Shown here piece by piece: positions 14,803 to 23,526 of a DNA stretch of 42,613 bases. Position numbers and translations under genes: made by a program. This DNA is from Saccharofermentans sp. (GTDB lineage Bacteria; Bacillota; Clostridia; Saccharofermentanales; Saccharofermentanaceae). Within the stretch, counting starts at the first letter, position 1. Each line of letters begins with the position of its first letter. Under the pieces are notes generated by a model. The model did not search any database. It was given only the letters and a program-made list of their open reading frames with translations, and was not told the DNA's origin. The stretch covers positions 1-42,613 of the forward strand of contig JAIKYD010000007.1 in assembly GCA_024683485.1 (NCBI GenBank). The letters run 5' to 3'.

Positions 14803-15809
14803 TTCTTTAGCTCCTCATGTATCCGGAGAAGCATGGCGGAAGCAGTGGCATCAAAGTTTGCATTAACATCCAAAGCCCTAAGGAATTTATTCACCGCCTC
14901 AGTGCATCTTCCGAGTTTAAGTGTGGTTATATGTTTGTTTACGGCAACAAAATTCTCTATTGCCTCACGTTCTGTCTCATTATTCAATTTGCGGCAGTCT
15001 GGATAATTGATAAGCCTGCCGCAGTCGTCAAGGAATAAAAGTATCGATGAGGCAATTATCTTCGCATCATCCTTAAATCCTGTCAGGACTTCGCAGAAAT
15101 CCTCAAGAATGTCAATATATGAACTCTCCGGCATTGCTATCATTATACTGTTTATCTCATGCCTGATACTTACTCCGGAATCTTCCTTTGCAAGACTTAT
15201 AGCCTTGCCCGGGATCCTGCCGCTGTTATAAACTGCTGATCTGATCTTTGCTTCATCCAGATCAGGGAAATTTGCCTTGACGATCGCCTCAAGTTCGTCA
15301 TCAGTATATGGATCGAGCTTTATCTCTGTCACTCTGGACATTACGGTATCAAGAACAGTATCTGTATTCGAACTTGTGAGTATGAACACAACGTCTTTTC
15401 TTGGTTCCTCCAGAGATTTAAGGAGTGCATTCTGGCTCTCAACTCCAAGGTAATCAAAATCAATAATAAAAGTCTTTGTCCTTGCAAACTGAGGTTTTAA
15501 ATACGATTCCGCGACAACATTGTCCTTTATGAAATCCACTTTGACCATTTTCGTGTCAGAAGGTTCATAAACTCTTGTTACATCAGGTGTTGTAAAGCTG
15601 TCAAAATATTTGCAGTTGGAACATACACCGCATGCGCCGTCCGGCCCGCTGTCACTGCACATCAACGCCTTGGAGAATTCTTCAGCGAGCAGTCTCTTGC
15701 CGGTGCCTTCGGGCCCGGAGAGCATATAAGCCCCGCTGCCGCGCCTTTTGGCCTCAGCGGCTAATCTTATCTTGATCTGCTTCTGTCCTGTGATCCTCGA
15801 AAAAGCCAA
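14799..15809 (-). CDS. holB: DNA polymerase III delta' subunit
   Basis: A 336-aa clamp-loader subunit of replicative DNA polymerase III. The N-terminal AAA+ module has the Walker-A-like GPEGTGKR, a four-cysteine zinc knuckle (C..CGVCSNCKYF) and the delta'-typical IDFDYLGVESQNALLKSLEEP segment with SNTDTVLDTVMSRV as the sensor/SRC-like region. C-terminal helices form the collar domain. Length is normal. It starts with TTG three nt after the tmk stop, within reach of a GGAAGGA site in the end of tmk, so it is coupled to tmk. Confidence 0.93.
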   Translation of the reverse strand: MAFSRITGQKQIKIRLAAEAKRRGSGAYMLSGPEGTGKRLLAEEFSKALMCSDSGPDGACGVCSNCKYFDSFTTPDVTRVYEPSDTKMVKVDFIKDNVVAESYLKPQFARTKTFIIDFDYLGVESQNALLKSLEEPRKDVVFILTSSNTDTVLDTVMSRVTEIKLDPYTDDELEAIVKANFPDLDEAKIRSAVYNSGRIPGKAISLAKEDSGVSIRHEINSIMIAMPESSYIDILEDFCEVLTGFKDDAKIIASSILLFLDDCGRLINYPDCRKLNNETEREAIENFVAVNKHITTLKLGRCTEAVNKFLRALDVNANFDATASAMLLRIHEELKK

Positions 15810-16430
15810 TCAGATCTTTCCTTCCAATGTTCCCTTCACGACCTCGAAAATCTCTTCTACGCCTTTTGCCGCATCAATAGTAACGATACGGCCGTCAGAC
15901 TTTTCCGCTAATTCAAGATATCCGCGTCTTACATCTTCCTGGAATTTCAGTCCGGCAAGTTCTATCCGGTCGGATGCCTCTCCTCTTTTGCCTCTTCTGG
16001 CCAGTGCTTCCTCAGCGCTGATATCAAAGAAGAAAGTTACATCAGGTTTAAGTCCGCCTGTCGCAGCCATATTAAGATCTGCAACAAAGTCCATTCCCAT
16101 ACCCCTGGCCATACCCTGATATGCAGAGGAAGAATCAAAGAACCTGTCGCAAATAACGATCTTTCCGTCCTCTAAAGCCGGCTTGATAACTTCATCAGTG
16201 ATCTGTGCTCTCGCAGCTTCAAAAAGAAGCAATTCAGTTCTCGCTGTCATCTGTGTATTCTTCTTATCAAGAAGTATCTCCCTGATTCGTTCACCGATCA
16301 CTGTTCCGCCGGGTTCTCTTACGAAGATGAAATCTTTGTTGTTTTCCTTAAGATAATCCTTAAGGAGTTCGCACTGCGTGCTCTTGCCGCAGCCGTCAAT
16401 ACCTTCAAAAGTTATAAATATTCCGCTCAT
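15810..16430 (-). CDS. tmk: Thymidylate kinase
   Basis: A 206-aa kinase converting dTMP to dTDP for DNA synthesis. P-loop EGIDGCGKST near residue 9-18, the DR(Y/F) signature in VICDRFFDSSSAYQG, the REPGGT motif and the lid region RRGKRGEASDRIE are all present. Length is normal. It lies 2 bp after the RNQ-rich protein gene and directly before holB, as in most Firmicutes, although Bacillus has yaaQ and yaaR between them. Confidence 0.96.
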   Translation of the reverse strand: MSGIFITFEGIDGCGKSTQCELLKDYLKENNKDFIFVREPGGTVIGERIREILLDKKNTQMTARTELLLFEAARAQITDEVIKPALEDGKIVICDRFFDSSSAYQGMARGMGMDFVADLNMAATGGLKPDVTFFFDISAEEALARRGKRGEASDRIELAGLKFQEDVRRGYLELAEKSDGRIVTIDAAKGVEEIFEVVKGTLEGKI

Positions 16431-16432
16431 AC

Positions 16433-16921
16433 TTAGTTAAGATTAATGTTCTTGAGAGATGCTATCTCAAGGTATATTTCCTTTGTTATCCTTGCGTTGT
16501 CACTTCTGATGTCGTCAATGGTCTCCACCTTTTTGACGTTCTTGGCTACAACTTCATCTATTTCCCTTGTGCGGGGCTTTCTCTGCTTGGGGTTCTGGGT
16601 CTGGCTGAACTGCTTCTTCTCATTGCCCTGATTCTGCTCACGCCTGGATTTATTGTTCTGTTCACGTCCACCCTGTCTGTCGCGGTTGTTACGCTCACGG
16701 GGTTTTCCTTCTGCCTGGGGTTCCTGTCCACCCTGTTTCTTGTTATCGTATCCGCCCTGTCTTCCGCCGTTATTCCTTCTTCTGTGATTGCGGTTGCGGG
16801 ATCCGGCTCTGCCTGTATCCTGCCTTGCGGCATCAGGCTTCCTGTTCTTATTATCCTTATTCTGTTCGCTGCTGCGGTTGTCCGACTGCTGAACATTCAC
16901 GCCCGGATTATTCTCTGACAT
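16433..16921 (-). CDS. Arg/Asn/Gln/Gly-rich disordered protein of unknown function
   Basis: I do not recognise this 162-aa protein. Residues of about 1-115 are low-complexity (N, Q, R, G, K), with RGG/RNN-like patches such as NHRRRNNGGRQGG, and are predicted disordered and very basic. The last 45 residues (REIDEVVAKNVKKVETIDDIRSDNARITKEIYLEIASLKNI) look like an ordered, amphipathic, possibly coiled helix pair. This composition is typical of RNA-binding or condensate-forming tails, which is inference. It lies between folBK and tmk, 2 bp from tmk, so it is translated with housekeeping genes. The helical tail may be the conserved part. Confidence 0.7.
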   Translation of the reverse strand: MSENNPGVNVQQSDNRSSEQNKDNKNRKPDAARQDTGRAGSRNRNHRRRNNGGRQGGYDNKKQGGQEPQAEGKPRERNNRDRQGGREQNNKSRREQNQGNEKKQFSQTQNPKQRKPRTREIDEVVAKNVKKVETIDDIRSDNARITKEIYLEIASLKNINLN

Positions 16922-16985
16922 ATGTTACTCCTTCTGTTCTGTATGACGTGCCAATTATATACTTTGATATCTGATAACTCAATTA

Positions 16986-17801
16986 TCAGCGTTTACGGTA
17001 CAGCGTGACTTCCTTGTCATCAGGGTGATCAAGTCCCACATCTTTTATCTCCCTTAACGGCACAATGACAAAAGACCTCAGATGCCACATCGGATGAGGC
17101 ACCGTTAGTTCAGGCTTCATTATCACTCTGTCACCGTAGAATATGATGTCTATATCGATCGTTCTGGGACCCCAGTGAACATCCCTTGTCCTCATAAGTC
17201 TGTTCTCAATAACATGTATCTTGTCGAGGAGATCAAAAGGTTCTATATCTGTATAAAAACCGACACATGTATTCAGGAAATACGGCTGTTCCTCAAGTCC
17301 CACCGGTTCTGTCTCATAGATAGAAGCATACTTGAATCCTTCAGTTCCGCTGAGTTCTTTCAGGGCCTGTTCTGCAGCCAGGATATTTGCTTCCCTGTCA
17401 CCCAGATTACTTCCAAGCGACAGTATCACAAACTCCTTGCGGCATCTCGTGACTGTAACCTCCATAGTCTCGAAAATCCCCTTCACCGGTGCTTCAGGCT
17501 TTGACACAGTAACCTGTACCTTGTCGATCCTTTTGTCATATTCAAGGACGCCATCCGCGATTTTCTGCGCAAGACACTCAATAAGGTTGCCTCTGTCACT
17601 GGTCACGATCTGTTTTGTGATCTCATATACCTTGTCGTAGGCAACAGTGTCTGCGAGCTCATCCGTATAGCATCCCTTTATCCTGTCAATAAAAATATCG
17701 ATCGTAACAATGAATTTCTGACCGTTTGTTTTCTCAAAATCAAAACATCCGGTATGACCTTCAAATTCCATTCGCGAAAGTGTGATCTTATCCAATTCCA
17801 T
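16986..17801 (-). CDS. Bifunctional dihydroneopterin aldolase / HPPK (FolB-FolK fusion)
   Basis: A 271-aa fusion of two consecutive folate steps. The N-terminal domain (about 1-120) is FolB: it converts dihydroneopterin to 6-hydroxymethyl-dihydropterin (EFEGHTGCFDFEK, DTVAYDKVY, IECLAQKIAD, VTVSKPEAPVKG). The C-terminal domain (about 128-271) is FolK, the pyrophosphokinase that activates that product (LSLGSNLGDRE, EQPYFLNTCVGF, HWGPRTIDIDIIFY, VPHPMWHLRSFVI). I chose ATG 17801, as this gives the usual MxxDKI start of FolB; a GTG at 17813 is an alternative. It follows folP by 15 bp in a folE-folP-folBK operon. Confidence 0.94.
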   Translation of the reverse strand: MELDKITLSRMEFEGHTGCFDFEKTNGQKFIVTIDIFIDRIKGCYTDELADTVAYDKVYEITKQIVTSDRGNLIECLAQKIADGVLEYDKRIDKVQVTVSKPEAPVKGIFETMEVTVTRCRKEFVILSLGSNLGDREANILAAEQALKELSGTEGFKYASIYETEPVGLEEQPYFLNTCVGFYTDIEPFDLLDKIHVIENRLMRTRDVHWGPRTIDIDIIFYGDRVIMKPELTVPHPMWHLRSFVIVPLREIKDVGLDHPDDKEVTLYRKR

Positions 17802-17816
17802 ATATCCTTTCACATA

Positions 17817-18695
17817 TCAAACGTTTGCAAATGCATAGAACGTACTGTCAAAGCTGTTAAGAGCCATTCTTGAGGCAGCTACGTTATGGACTCTGACCAT
17901 CGATGCGCCAACTGAAGCTGCTGTAAATGAGAGTCCTGCAGTTGCATAATCAAGCTGCATCTCAGTAGCCTGATCACCGCCTGCAAAAAGTCTTGCATAG
18001 CGCTTTCTCGAAGCAGCATAAAGCACAGGATGTTTTCCCTGAAATCCAAGAGACAAAAGAGCTGATGTGAGTTCAGCATCCTGGATCCTTGTAGTGCCGA
18101 ATCCTATTCCGGGATCGGTCATTATCATGTCATCAGCAATGCCTGCTTTCCTGGCGATCTCAACACTATCGGTAAGTTCTCTTACCGCACGCCTGCTGAC
18201 AGGTTCAAACGCAGGGAAATTATCACTGTTAATTCTGCAGTTGAACATCAATACGCAGCCAACACCGCTGTCAGCAACGATCTTTGCCATCTCAGGATCG
18301 CCTTTAAATCCGGTTATATCGTTGATGATGTCACAGCCTGCAGTAATTGCCTGTTTTGCCACTTCAGGCTTAAACGTATCAACCGATAACGGAATATCAA
18401 ATCTGTTCCTTACTGCCTCAAGAGAAGGCATGAGTCTTTCAAGTTCTTCTTCCGCGGTGATCGGTACGGATGCAGGACCCGTTGCCTCGGCACCTATATC
18501 GATACAGTCAGCGCCCTCTTTGATCATGACTGCGCATCTGTCAACCGCTGCATCTTTATCATTGAATTTTCCGCCATCAGAAAACGAATCCGGTGTAAGG
18601 TTCAGGATTCCCATGATAAGGGTCTTTTTACCCATATCAAGTGATCTTAAGCCGCACCTGTATATCCCGCTGAATCTTCCGTCAGTTGCATTCAT
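17817..18695 (-). CDS. folP: Dihydropteroate synthase, divergent at pterin-binding positions
   Basis: A 292-aa TIM-barrel enzyme of the DHPS family, which joins hydroxymethyl-dihydropterin pyrophosphate and p-aminobenzoate to make dihydropteroate, the sulfonamide target. GILNLTPDSFSDGGKF, SVDTFKPEVA, INDITGFKGDPEMA, DPGIGFG and SRK are present, so the family is certain. Several normally invariant positions differ: the loop usually ESTRP reads EATGP, the Lys after GFG is Thr (GFGTT), the LMH motif reads LMFN, and the end motif RVHD reads RVHN. It is located between folE and folBK. Either activity is retained with altered binding or drug response, or a second true folP exists elsewhere. Confidence 0.88.
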   Translation of the reverse strand: MNATDGRFSGIYRCGLRSLDMGKKTLIMGILNLTPDSFSDGGKFNDKDAAVDRCAVMIKEGADCIDIGAEATGPASVPITAEEELERLMPSLEAVRNRFDIPLSVDTFKPEVAKQAITAGCDIINDITGFKGDPEMAKIVADSGVGCVLMFNCRINSDNFPAFEPVSRRAVRELTDSVEIARKAGIADDMIMTDPGIGFGTTRIQDAELTSALLSLGFQGKHPVLYAASRKRYARLFAGGDQATEMQLDYATAGLSFTAASVGASMVRVHNVAASRMALNSFDSTFYAFANV

Positions 18696-18712
18696 ATTTC
18701 CATCACCTGTTA

Positions 18713-19336
18713 TCAGATACCTGAACGCTGTCTGTTGATAAGTGCCAGTGCTTCATTCCTGGTTCTCAAATCAGACCTGCACCCGCCGCGCATAGCGGAA
18801 GTAACAGTCTTGGAACCCGGCTTTCTGATACCTCTCATCGTCATGCAGAGATGTTCTGCTTCGAGAACAACGCATACTGATCTTGCATCGACTGCTTTCT
18901 CTATGGCATCAGCTATCTCTGAGGTGAGACGCTCCTGAAGCTGCGGTTTCCTTGACAATGTGTCAACTATCCTCGCAACTTTTGAAAGGCCGAATATCTT
19001 ACCATCTCTCGGAATATAGACGACATGTGCTTTGCCGTGGAAAGGCAGCAGGTGGTGCTCACACATCGAATAGAACGGTATATCTCCGATAAGTATCATC
19101 TCATCGTTGCCTTCACCGTGAAAGACTTTGATATCCTTGTTGATATCCCTGTGAAGTCCTGCAAAGACCTCCGCATACATTCTTGCCACTCTTTGAGGAG
19201 TCTCCTGAAGGCCTTCCCTGTCAGGATCTTCCCCGATTGCTTCAAGTATCTCCCTTACCGCATTCTCGACTCTCGGGAGATCCATATTCCTGCGGCTCTC
19301 CTCAGGGATCGAATTGTCATTTGCGTAATCGTACAT
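18713..19336 (-). CDS. folE: GTP cyclohydrolase I
   Basis: A 207-aa zinc enzyme that opens GTP to 7,8-dihydroneopterin triphosphate, the first step of folate (and possibly queuosine) synthesis. The zinc and active-site motifs [21 protein letters not shown] and [19 protein letters not shown] are intact. The [23 protein letters not shown] signature is canonical. Length is normal. ATG with AGGAGA upstream. First gene of the folate run, 17 bp before folP, and only 27 bp after the AraC gene, where a 16-bp palindrome lies. Confidence 0.97.
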   Translation of the reverse strand: MYDYANDNSIPEESRRNMDLPRVENAVREILEAIGEDPDREGLQETPQRVARMYAEVFAGLHRDINKDIKVFHGEGNDEMILIGDIPFYSMCEHHLLPFHGKAHVVYIPRDGKIFGLSKVARIVDTLSRKPQLQERLTSEIADAIEKAVDARSVCVVLEAEHLCMTMRGIRKPGSKTVTSAMRGGCRSDLRTRNEALALINRQRSGI

Positions 19337-19354
19337 CTGCTGTCTCCTGTCATT

Positions 19355-19370
19355 CCTTTGAATTCAAAGG
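19355..19370. promoter_or_regulatory. Perfect 16-bp palindrome at the AraC stop / folE start
   Basis: CCTTTGAA is followed directly by TTCAAAGG. The palindrome includes the stop codon of the AraC gene and lies about 10 bp before the folE ribosome site. It could be an operator for folE or a small RNA hairpin. There is no T tract, so termination is unlikely. Confidence 0.5.
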
Positions 19371-20359
19371 TACTTTTTCCTGTATTCCATGGGTGTCATC
19401 CCCATCTGTTTTCTGAATGCGACATTGAATCTCTGGGGCGAAGAGAATCCGGACTGCAAAGATATTGCCGAGACCTTGATCTCGTTATTCTGAAGGAGTT
19501 TGCACGCCTTCTCGATCCTCTTTTTCATGAGATAGTTCATAGGGCTTATCCCTGTCTCATCCCTGAACGCACGTGTAAAATAGCCCTGGCTTAGGTAAAC
19601 ATATGCCGCTGCCTCCGATACGGTAATACCCTGATCGAAGTTCTCATCCATATACTGCTTTGCAATGGTGACAAGTTCCTTGGCCTTGCCGTTCTTAACA
19701 TTAAGGCTCTCTTCCCATTCGCTTCTGAGAGCTCTTGAGAGAATTATCATGAGTTCGACCGTAAGCGTATGTACCATAAGGTCCTTTGCGTAACGGTTAT
19801 CTGAATGTTCAGTAACGATCCTTTCCGCCAGTTCGTTTATCTCTTTTTTCTCATGGCCTTTGACAACAAAGAAAGGGAGTCTGATCATCTCGTTATCTTC
19901 GGTGATACCGAGATCTGCAAATTTCAAAAAGCTCTCAAGAGTTATTTTCGCAAGCGAACCCGGAATATTGACACTGGGACCGGCATTCTTGTTCTTAGCC
20001 TCTTTATTAGAGGAATTGCTGCCAGACTCCTTGGTCAGTTTAAGATCAGACGTATCATGAACAAAGCCGAAATAAAGATTGAGCATATCCGCCTTCTCAC
20101 TCTTGATCATCAGTTTGTGTCTTACAAGCGGTCTGATAACGACTACAGAACCCTTTGTGAGCTGGATCGTGTCTCCTCCGATCACTGCCTCGATCTTCCC
20201 TTCACGGAGACAAAGCAGTTCATGAGAATTATGCATACTCTCATCAGGTAAAAAATCTTCCTTATCGTAGGAGTGTTCAAGACCTTCGATAACTATCGGT
20301 ACCGAACCCTCGGATAAGAAAATGTCGTCTTCAATAGCAGATAAAAGCTTGTTTGCCAT
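19364..20359 (-). CDS. AraC family transcriptional regulator with N-terminal cupin-like domain
   Basis: A 331-aa regulator. The N-terminal half has a cupin-type sensor (LLCLREGKIEAVIGGDTIQLTKGSVVVIRP at about 48-77). The C-terminal 100 residues hold the double helix-turn-helix: FDQGITVSEAAAYVYLSQGYFTRAFRDETGISPMNYLMKKRIEKA, then VSAISLQSGFSSPQRFNVAFRKQMGMTPMEYRKKYL. Such proteins usually activate carbohydrate-use genes in response to a sugar bound in the cupin. A serine/asparagine-rich insert lies near residue 115-125. ATG with GAGGAG upstream, 16 bp after the 752-aa esterase-like gene, so these two form an operon. Confidence 0.93.
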   Translation of the reverse strand: MANKLLSAIEDDIFLSEGSVPIVIEGLEHSYDKEDFLPDESMHNSHELLCLREGKIEAVIGGDTIQLTKGSVVVIRPLVRHKLMIKSEKADMLNLYFGFVHDTSDLKLTKESGSNSSNKEAKNKNAGPSVNIPGSLAKITLESFLKFADLGITEDNEMIRLPFFVVKGHEKKEINELAERIVTEHSDNRYAKDLMVHTLTVELMIILSRALRSEWEESLNVKNGKAKELVTIAKQYMDENFDQGITVSEAAAYVYLSQGYFTRAFRDETGISPMNYLMKKRIEKACKLLQNNEIKVSAISLQSGFSSPQRFNVAFRKQMGMTPMEYRKKYL

Positions 20360-20375
20360 TCAAAGCTCCTCATTT

Positions 20376-22634
20376 CTAGATAAAATTGATCGCATCAATA
20401 TAGATCTCGCCGTTACGTTCTTTGTCCTCAATATAGATCCTGAGTTTGTTAAGTCTTATCGGTCCGTCCTCGGAATAATCAAGAGTGACAGTCTGCCAGG
20501 TAAGCTGCTGCTTGATCTCAGCCTCACCGAAATCCTCAACTATCAGTTTCTTTTTCTTCTGATCCGGATTAAAGACCGACAACTGGATCCTTGATCTTCC
20601 GTATATCTCGATGGGCGCGAAAAGTGATGCATACTCAAGACATGGTTCAAATCCGTAAAGAGATTTATCGGTCTCATAACGGATCCTCAAAGAAGCACTT
20701 CCTGTCAGCTTGTGAATATTATCTCTCGATATGATACCCTTGCCCTTAAAAGTTCTGTATATCTCCAGTGTCTCAAAATCAGACTCAGGAGTCTTCTTGC
20801 CGACAAATTCAAGACAGTCACAGCGTGTAAAGCTCAGATCCGGTGCAAAGTAAGCCGGATCCCTGTCGAATCTGAAAGGAAGGATGGGAAGATCCTCACC
20901 GTTCTTCAAAGTAGCATCATGAGGGAAAGGTGTGAAGCCATATGTTATCGACACAGGCTCCTCAACGTCGTCTCTCCAGACCATAACACACATTCCGTAA
21001 AGGCTCTTGGCATGTGCGGGATAGAAGATACGGTCAGCACCAGCCACTGCAAATCCCGTAATCTCACCGGTGGCATCCTGGGCATTAAGTCCGGAACCGA
21101 GATTACTGAATTTGATGATCCTCTTATTGCCTGCAATCTCTATATCATTCGGCTCGGGCGAAGACTTGCTCATCTTCGGCGAGAAATGTGTTCCGAGAGC
21201 GATAGTTGCAAGACGCATACCAAGGATAAAACTGATAGTCTTATCCGGAAGCAGCATATCGTGCATGCTGACGATTCCTGACGGCATACTTAGCATCTTC
21301 GTGAATGCGGTAAAGTTCTCGTTGAATTCAAGAACGCTGTACGGGTTATCAAAGTCAACATCATCCGGATGCATCGTTACGAAGAGAATGGATGGCATGA
21401 CCTGCTCATCGAAGACCTCCTTCGGTTCAAACACCTCCGCAAGTGTGGTAAGAAGACCCATAAGGAACAGATCATATCTGTCGAAGAGCAATTCTCCCCT
21501 GTCAGGCGAGAAGCAGAAACCTCTGACGGCAAGATTCTTCAAAGGAACGAGCTTTGTTCTGTAGAGGATCGACATTCTGTATTTGAGCTTGATAATCTTC
21601 TTCTCGTCCTCTTCACTGAGCTTGCCGGGATTCTCCTTCTTATCTGGGATCATATTGAAGTCAAGCTGGCTGGCACTGGTAAACGAGATATTCTCCTTAT
21701 GTCCCTTTGCCGTATTGAGAGAACTGTCATCAGTTGTCGGGAAGTCAATATCAAGAGGCTTGATATCGTCAGGATCCTTGCCCTCAAGCATCTTGAGTTC
21801 GTCCTGCATGCCTATATCAATATCGCCGATGCTCTTTGTCTTCTCGAATTCCTCTTTGAGTTCAACAACCTTCTTCTTTCTCTCATCGATCCAAAGAAGT
21901 TTCTCGTATCCCTCTTTATCGAGGTACAGCCCCATAGAATCAACAACATCCTTAAGAGCTTCGACTCTGTCCATTGCAAACGGCGCTATCCAGTTAAGGA
22001 TTGTCGAATCATTGTAAGAAAGATCAACAACACCGACAGGATAAGAGATCTGGTCACTCAGACGGTATGCAAAAGCAAAAGCCGATGAGGAAACATCTGC
22101 GAGCTTGGCTGTATCAGTAACCTTGATCCACTCGGCATTCTTGAAATGAGTTTTGTCGTCAGCGGAATAAACTGTCTCACCTTCTTCAAGTCCGGACCTT
22201 TCTGGCATGAAAAACCTGAGATAATTCATTACCTTGCGCTTAAGAGGAGCCTTGGTCGCGTTGGCTTCCTTCATTGGTACCGACAGGAAATCAGAACCCA
22301 GGAATACCCATACATCTCCGCATCTGATATCGGTAAGCACCGTCTGATCAGTAAGGCACTTGAAAGTAAACGTGTACGCGTCTCCTGAAGCCTTGTATGG
22401 CGGGATCGTAAAACTGAACTTACCTTTTGCGGAAGTCGTGGCCTCACGGCTGAGGATAACACCGTAATCGGTATCGAGCTTACTGACTTTTCTTCCGTCA
22501 GTAGGATCCTTAACTATCTCAAGCGTGATCGTTGCGGAAGGAGCCGCAACACCTTCTATCTTAAGCTCAACGCCCTGCTGAAATACACATTTGCTGGTGA
22601 GCCAGCTGGGCAAAACAATCGGATTGATCTGCAT
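20376..22634 (-). CDS. Sialate O-acetylesterase-like protein with degenerate catalytic motif
   Basis: A 752-aa protein with the layout of sialate O-acetylesterases: N-terminal beta domain (LPSWLTSKCVFQQGVELKIEGVA), then an SGNH-like region (IRCGDVWVFLGSDFLSVPM; YPVGVVDLSYNDSTILNWI). Family members carry GQSNM at the first site, with the serine as nucleophile, and WGGT at the second. Here these read GSDFL and YNDS, so the usual catalytic Ser is absent by alignment and hydrolysis is doubtful. An acidic, lysine-rich insert lies near residues 260-350, and residues from about 590 resemble a carbohydrate-binding jelly roll. No signal peptide is visible, so it is probably cytosolic. Extended -10 promoter upstream, AraC regulator downstream. 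A binding or sensor role is possible. Confidence 0.7.
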   Translation of the reverse strand: MQINPIVLPSWLTSKCVFQQGVELKIEGVAAPSATITLEIVKDPTDGRKVSKLDTDYGVILSREATTSAKGKFSFTIPPYKASGDAYTFTFKCLTDQTVLTDIRCGDVWVFLGSDFLSVPMKEANATKAPLKRKVMNYLRFFMPERSGLEEGETVYSADDKTHFKNAEWIKVTDTAKLADVSSSAFAFAYRLSDQISYPVGVVDLSYNDSTILNWIAPFAMDRVEALKDVVDSMGLYLDKEGYEKLLWIDERKKKVVELKEEFEKTKSIGDIDIGMQDELKMLEGKDPDDIKPLDIDFPTTDDSSLNTAKGHKENISFTSASQLDFNMIPDKKENPGKLSEEDEKKIIKLKYRMSILYRTKLVPLKNLAVRGFCFSPDRGELLFDRYDLFLMGLLTTLAEVFEPKEVFDEQVMPSILFVTMHPDDVDFDNPYSVLEFNENFTAFTKMLSMPSGIVSMHDMLLPDKTISFILGMRLATIALGTHFSPKMSKSSPEPNDIEIAGNKRIIKFSNLGSGLNAQDATGEITGFAVAGADRIFYPAHAKSLYGMCVMVWRDDVEEPVSITYGFTPFPHDATLKNGEDLPILPFRFDRDPAYFAPDLSFTRCDCLEFVGKKTPESDFETLEIYRTFKGKGIISRDNIHKLTGSASLRIRYETDKSLYGFEPCLEYASLFAPIEIYGRSRIQLSVFNPDQKKKKLIVEDFGEAEIKQQLTWQTVTLDYSEDGPIRLNKLRIYIEDKERNGEIYIDAINFI

Positions 22635-22674
22635 CTTCCTAACCTCATATAAGCGAAAATGATTTCATCCAAGT

Positions 22675-22683
22675 ATTATAACA
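22675..22683 (-). promoter_or_regulatory. Extended -10 promoter of the esterase-like/AraC operon
   Basis: On the minus strand TGtTATAAT is a perfect extended -10 about 40 bp before the ATG. The -35 is poor (ACTGTT at 17 bp), as expected for an extended -10 or an activator-dependent promoter. Confidence 0.55.
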
Positions 22684-22743
22684 TCAAAAGAAAAATAAAC
22701 AGTATAGTGAAATCAGTGATTATGATTGCAGATCAAAAAAAGA

Positions 22744-23520
22744 TCAGACGTCAGCGATAAGAACTTCTATGCCCTTAGCGCGGCAAAGAGCAACACTCTC
22801 AGGTGATGCCCCGGAATCAGTAACGAGATAATCGATCCTGTCAGCCGGAATAAATGAAGAAGCCGAATCTGCACCGAGCTTCGTGGAATCGATCAGCGCG
22901 ACGATCCTTTTCGCGCGGTCCGCACAAAGCCTCTTAAGTTCAAGTTCGAAAAAATTATCACCTGAAAGTCCGGCATCGGCAGAAAAACCGTTTCCGGAAA
23001 CGAAATAAAACTCAGCTGAAAGCCTGCCTATCATTTCTTTGGATGAAAGTCCTTCTATCGCACCCGAATGCGGCCTTAACATTCCACCGAGGATAATGAT
23101 CGATTTGAAATTGCTGTTTCTCTGAAGTTCCATAGCAGTATGGATACCATTGGTAATAACGGTTACATCTTTCACCTTCTTGAGATACGGTATCATATGA
23201 AAGGTTGTGGAACTCGCATCCATAAAAATGGTGTTGCCGCTTCCTACAAGCGTAGCCGCTTTGGCACCTATGGCATTCTTAAGATCAACGTGTGTGACGG
23301 CCCTGACCATATAATTCTCGCCGCTGTACGAGGGCATCTTGTGCGGAAGCTTGATACCGCCATGGAATCTGACAATTGCACCCTCACGTTCCAGTGCTCT
23401 GATATCAGTTCTGATAGTGGCACCCGTAACGCCGAGTCTGGTGGAAAGGACGGTCGTATTGATCTCGCCCTCCTCCTCAAGAATATCCAGGATCTGTTTT
23501 CTTCTGTCAGGAATTATCAT
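22744..23520 (-). CDS. DeoR/GlpR family transcriptional regulator
   Basis: A 258-aa repressor. The N-terminal winged helix-turn-helix is canonical (RRKQILDILEEEGEINTTVLSTRLGVTGATIRTDIRALEREGAIVRFHGGI). The C-terminal DeoRC sugar-phosphate sensor has the ITNG, ILGG and FxxxxGxxxxxG-like motifs (FVSGNGFSADAGLS). Such proteins sense a phosphorylated sugar. The start is fixed by an in-frame TGA just upstream and by the family's opening. There is no ribosome site, and the -10 box ends only 6 nt before the ATG, so the mRNA is predicted to be leaderless. Inverted arms around the promoter suggest self-repression. It lies between the M15 peptidase and the esterase-like gene, which has its own promoter. 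Confidence 0.93.
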   Translation of the reverse strand: MIIPDRRKQILDILEEEGEINTTVLSTRLGVTGATIRTDIRALEREGAIVRFHGGIKLPHKMPSYSGENYMVRAVTHVDLKNAIGAKAATLVGSGNTIFMDASSTTFHMIPYLKKVKDVTVITNGIHTAMELQRNSNFKSIIILGGMLRPHSGAIEGLSSKEMIGRLSAEFYFVSGNGFSADAGLSGDNFFELELKRLCADRAKRIVALIDSTKLGADSASSFIPADRIDYLVTDSGASPESVALCRAKGIEVLIADV

Positions 23521-23526
23521 GATGAA

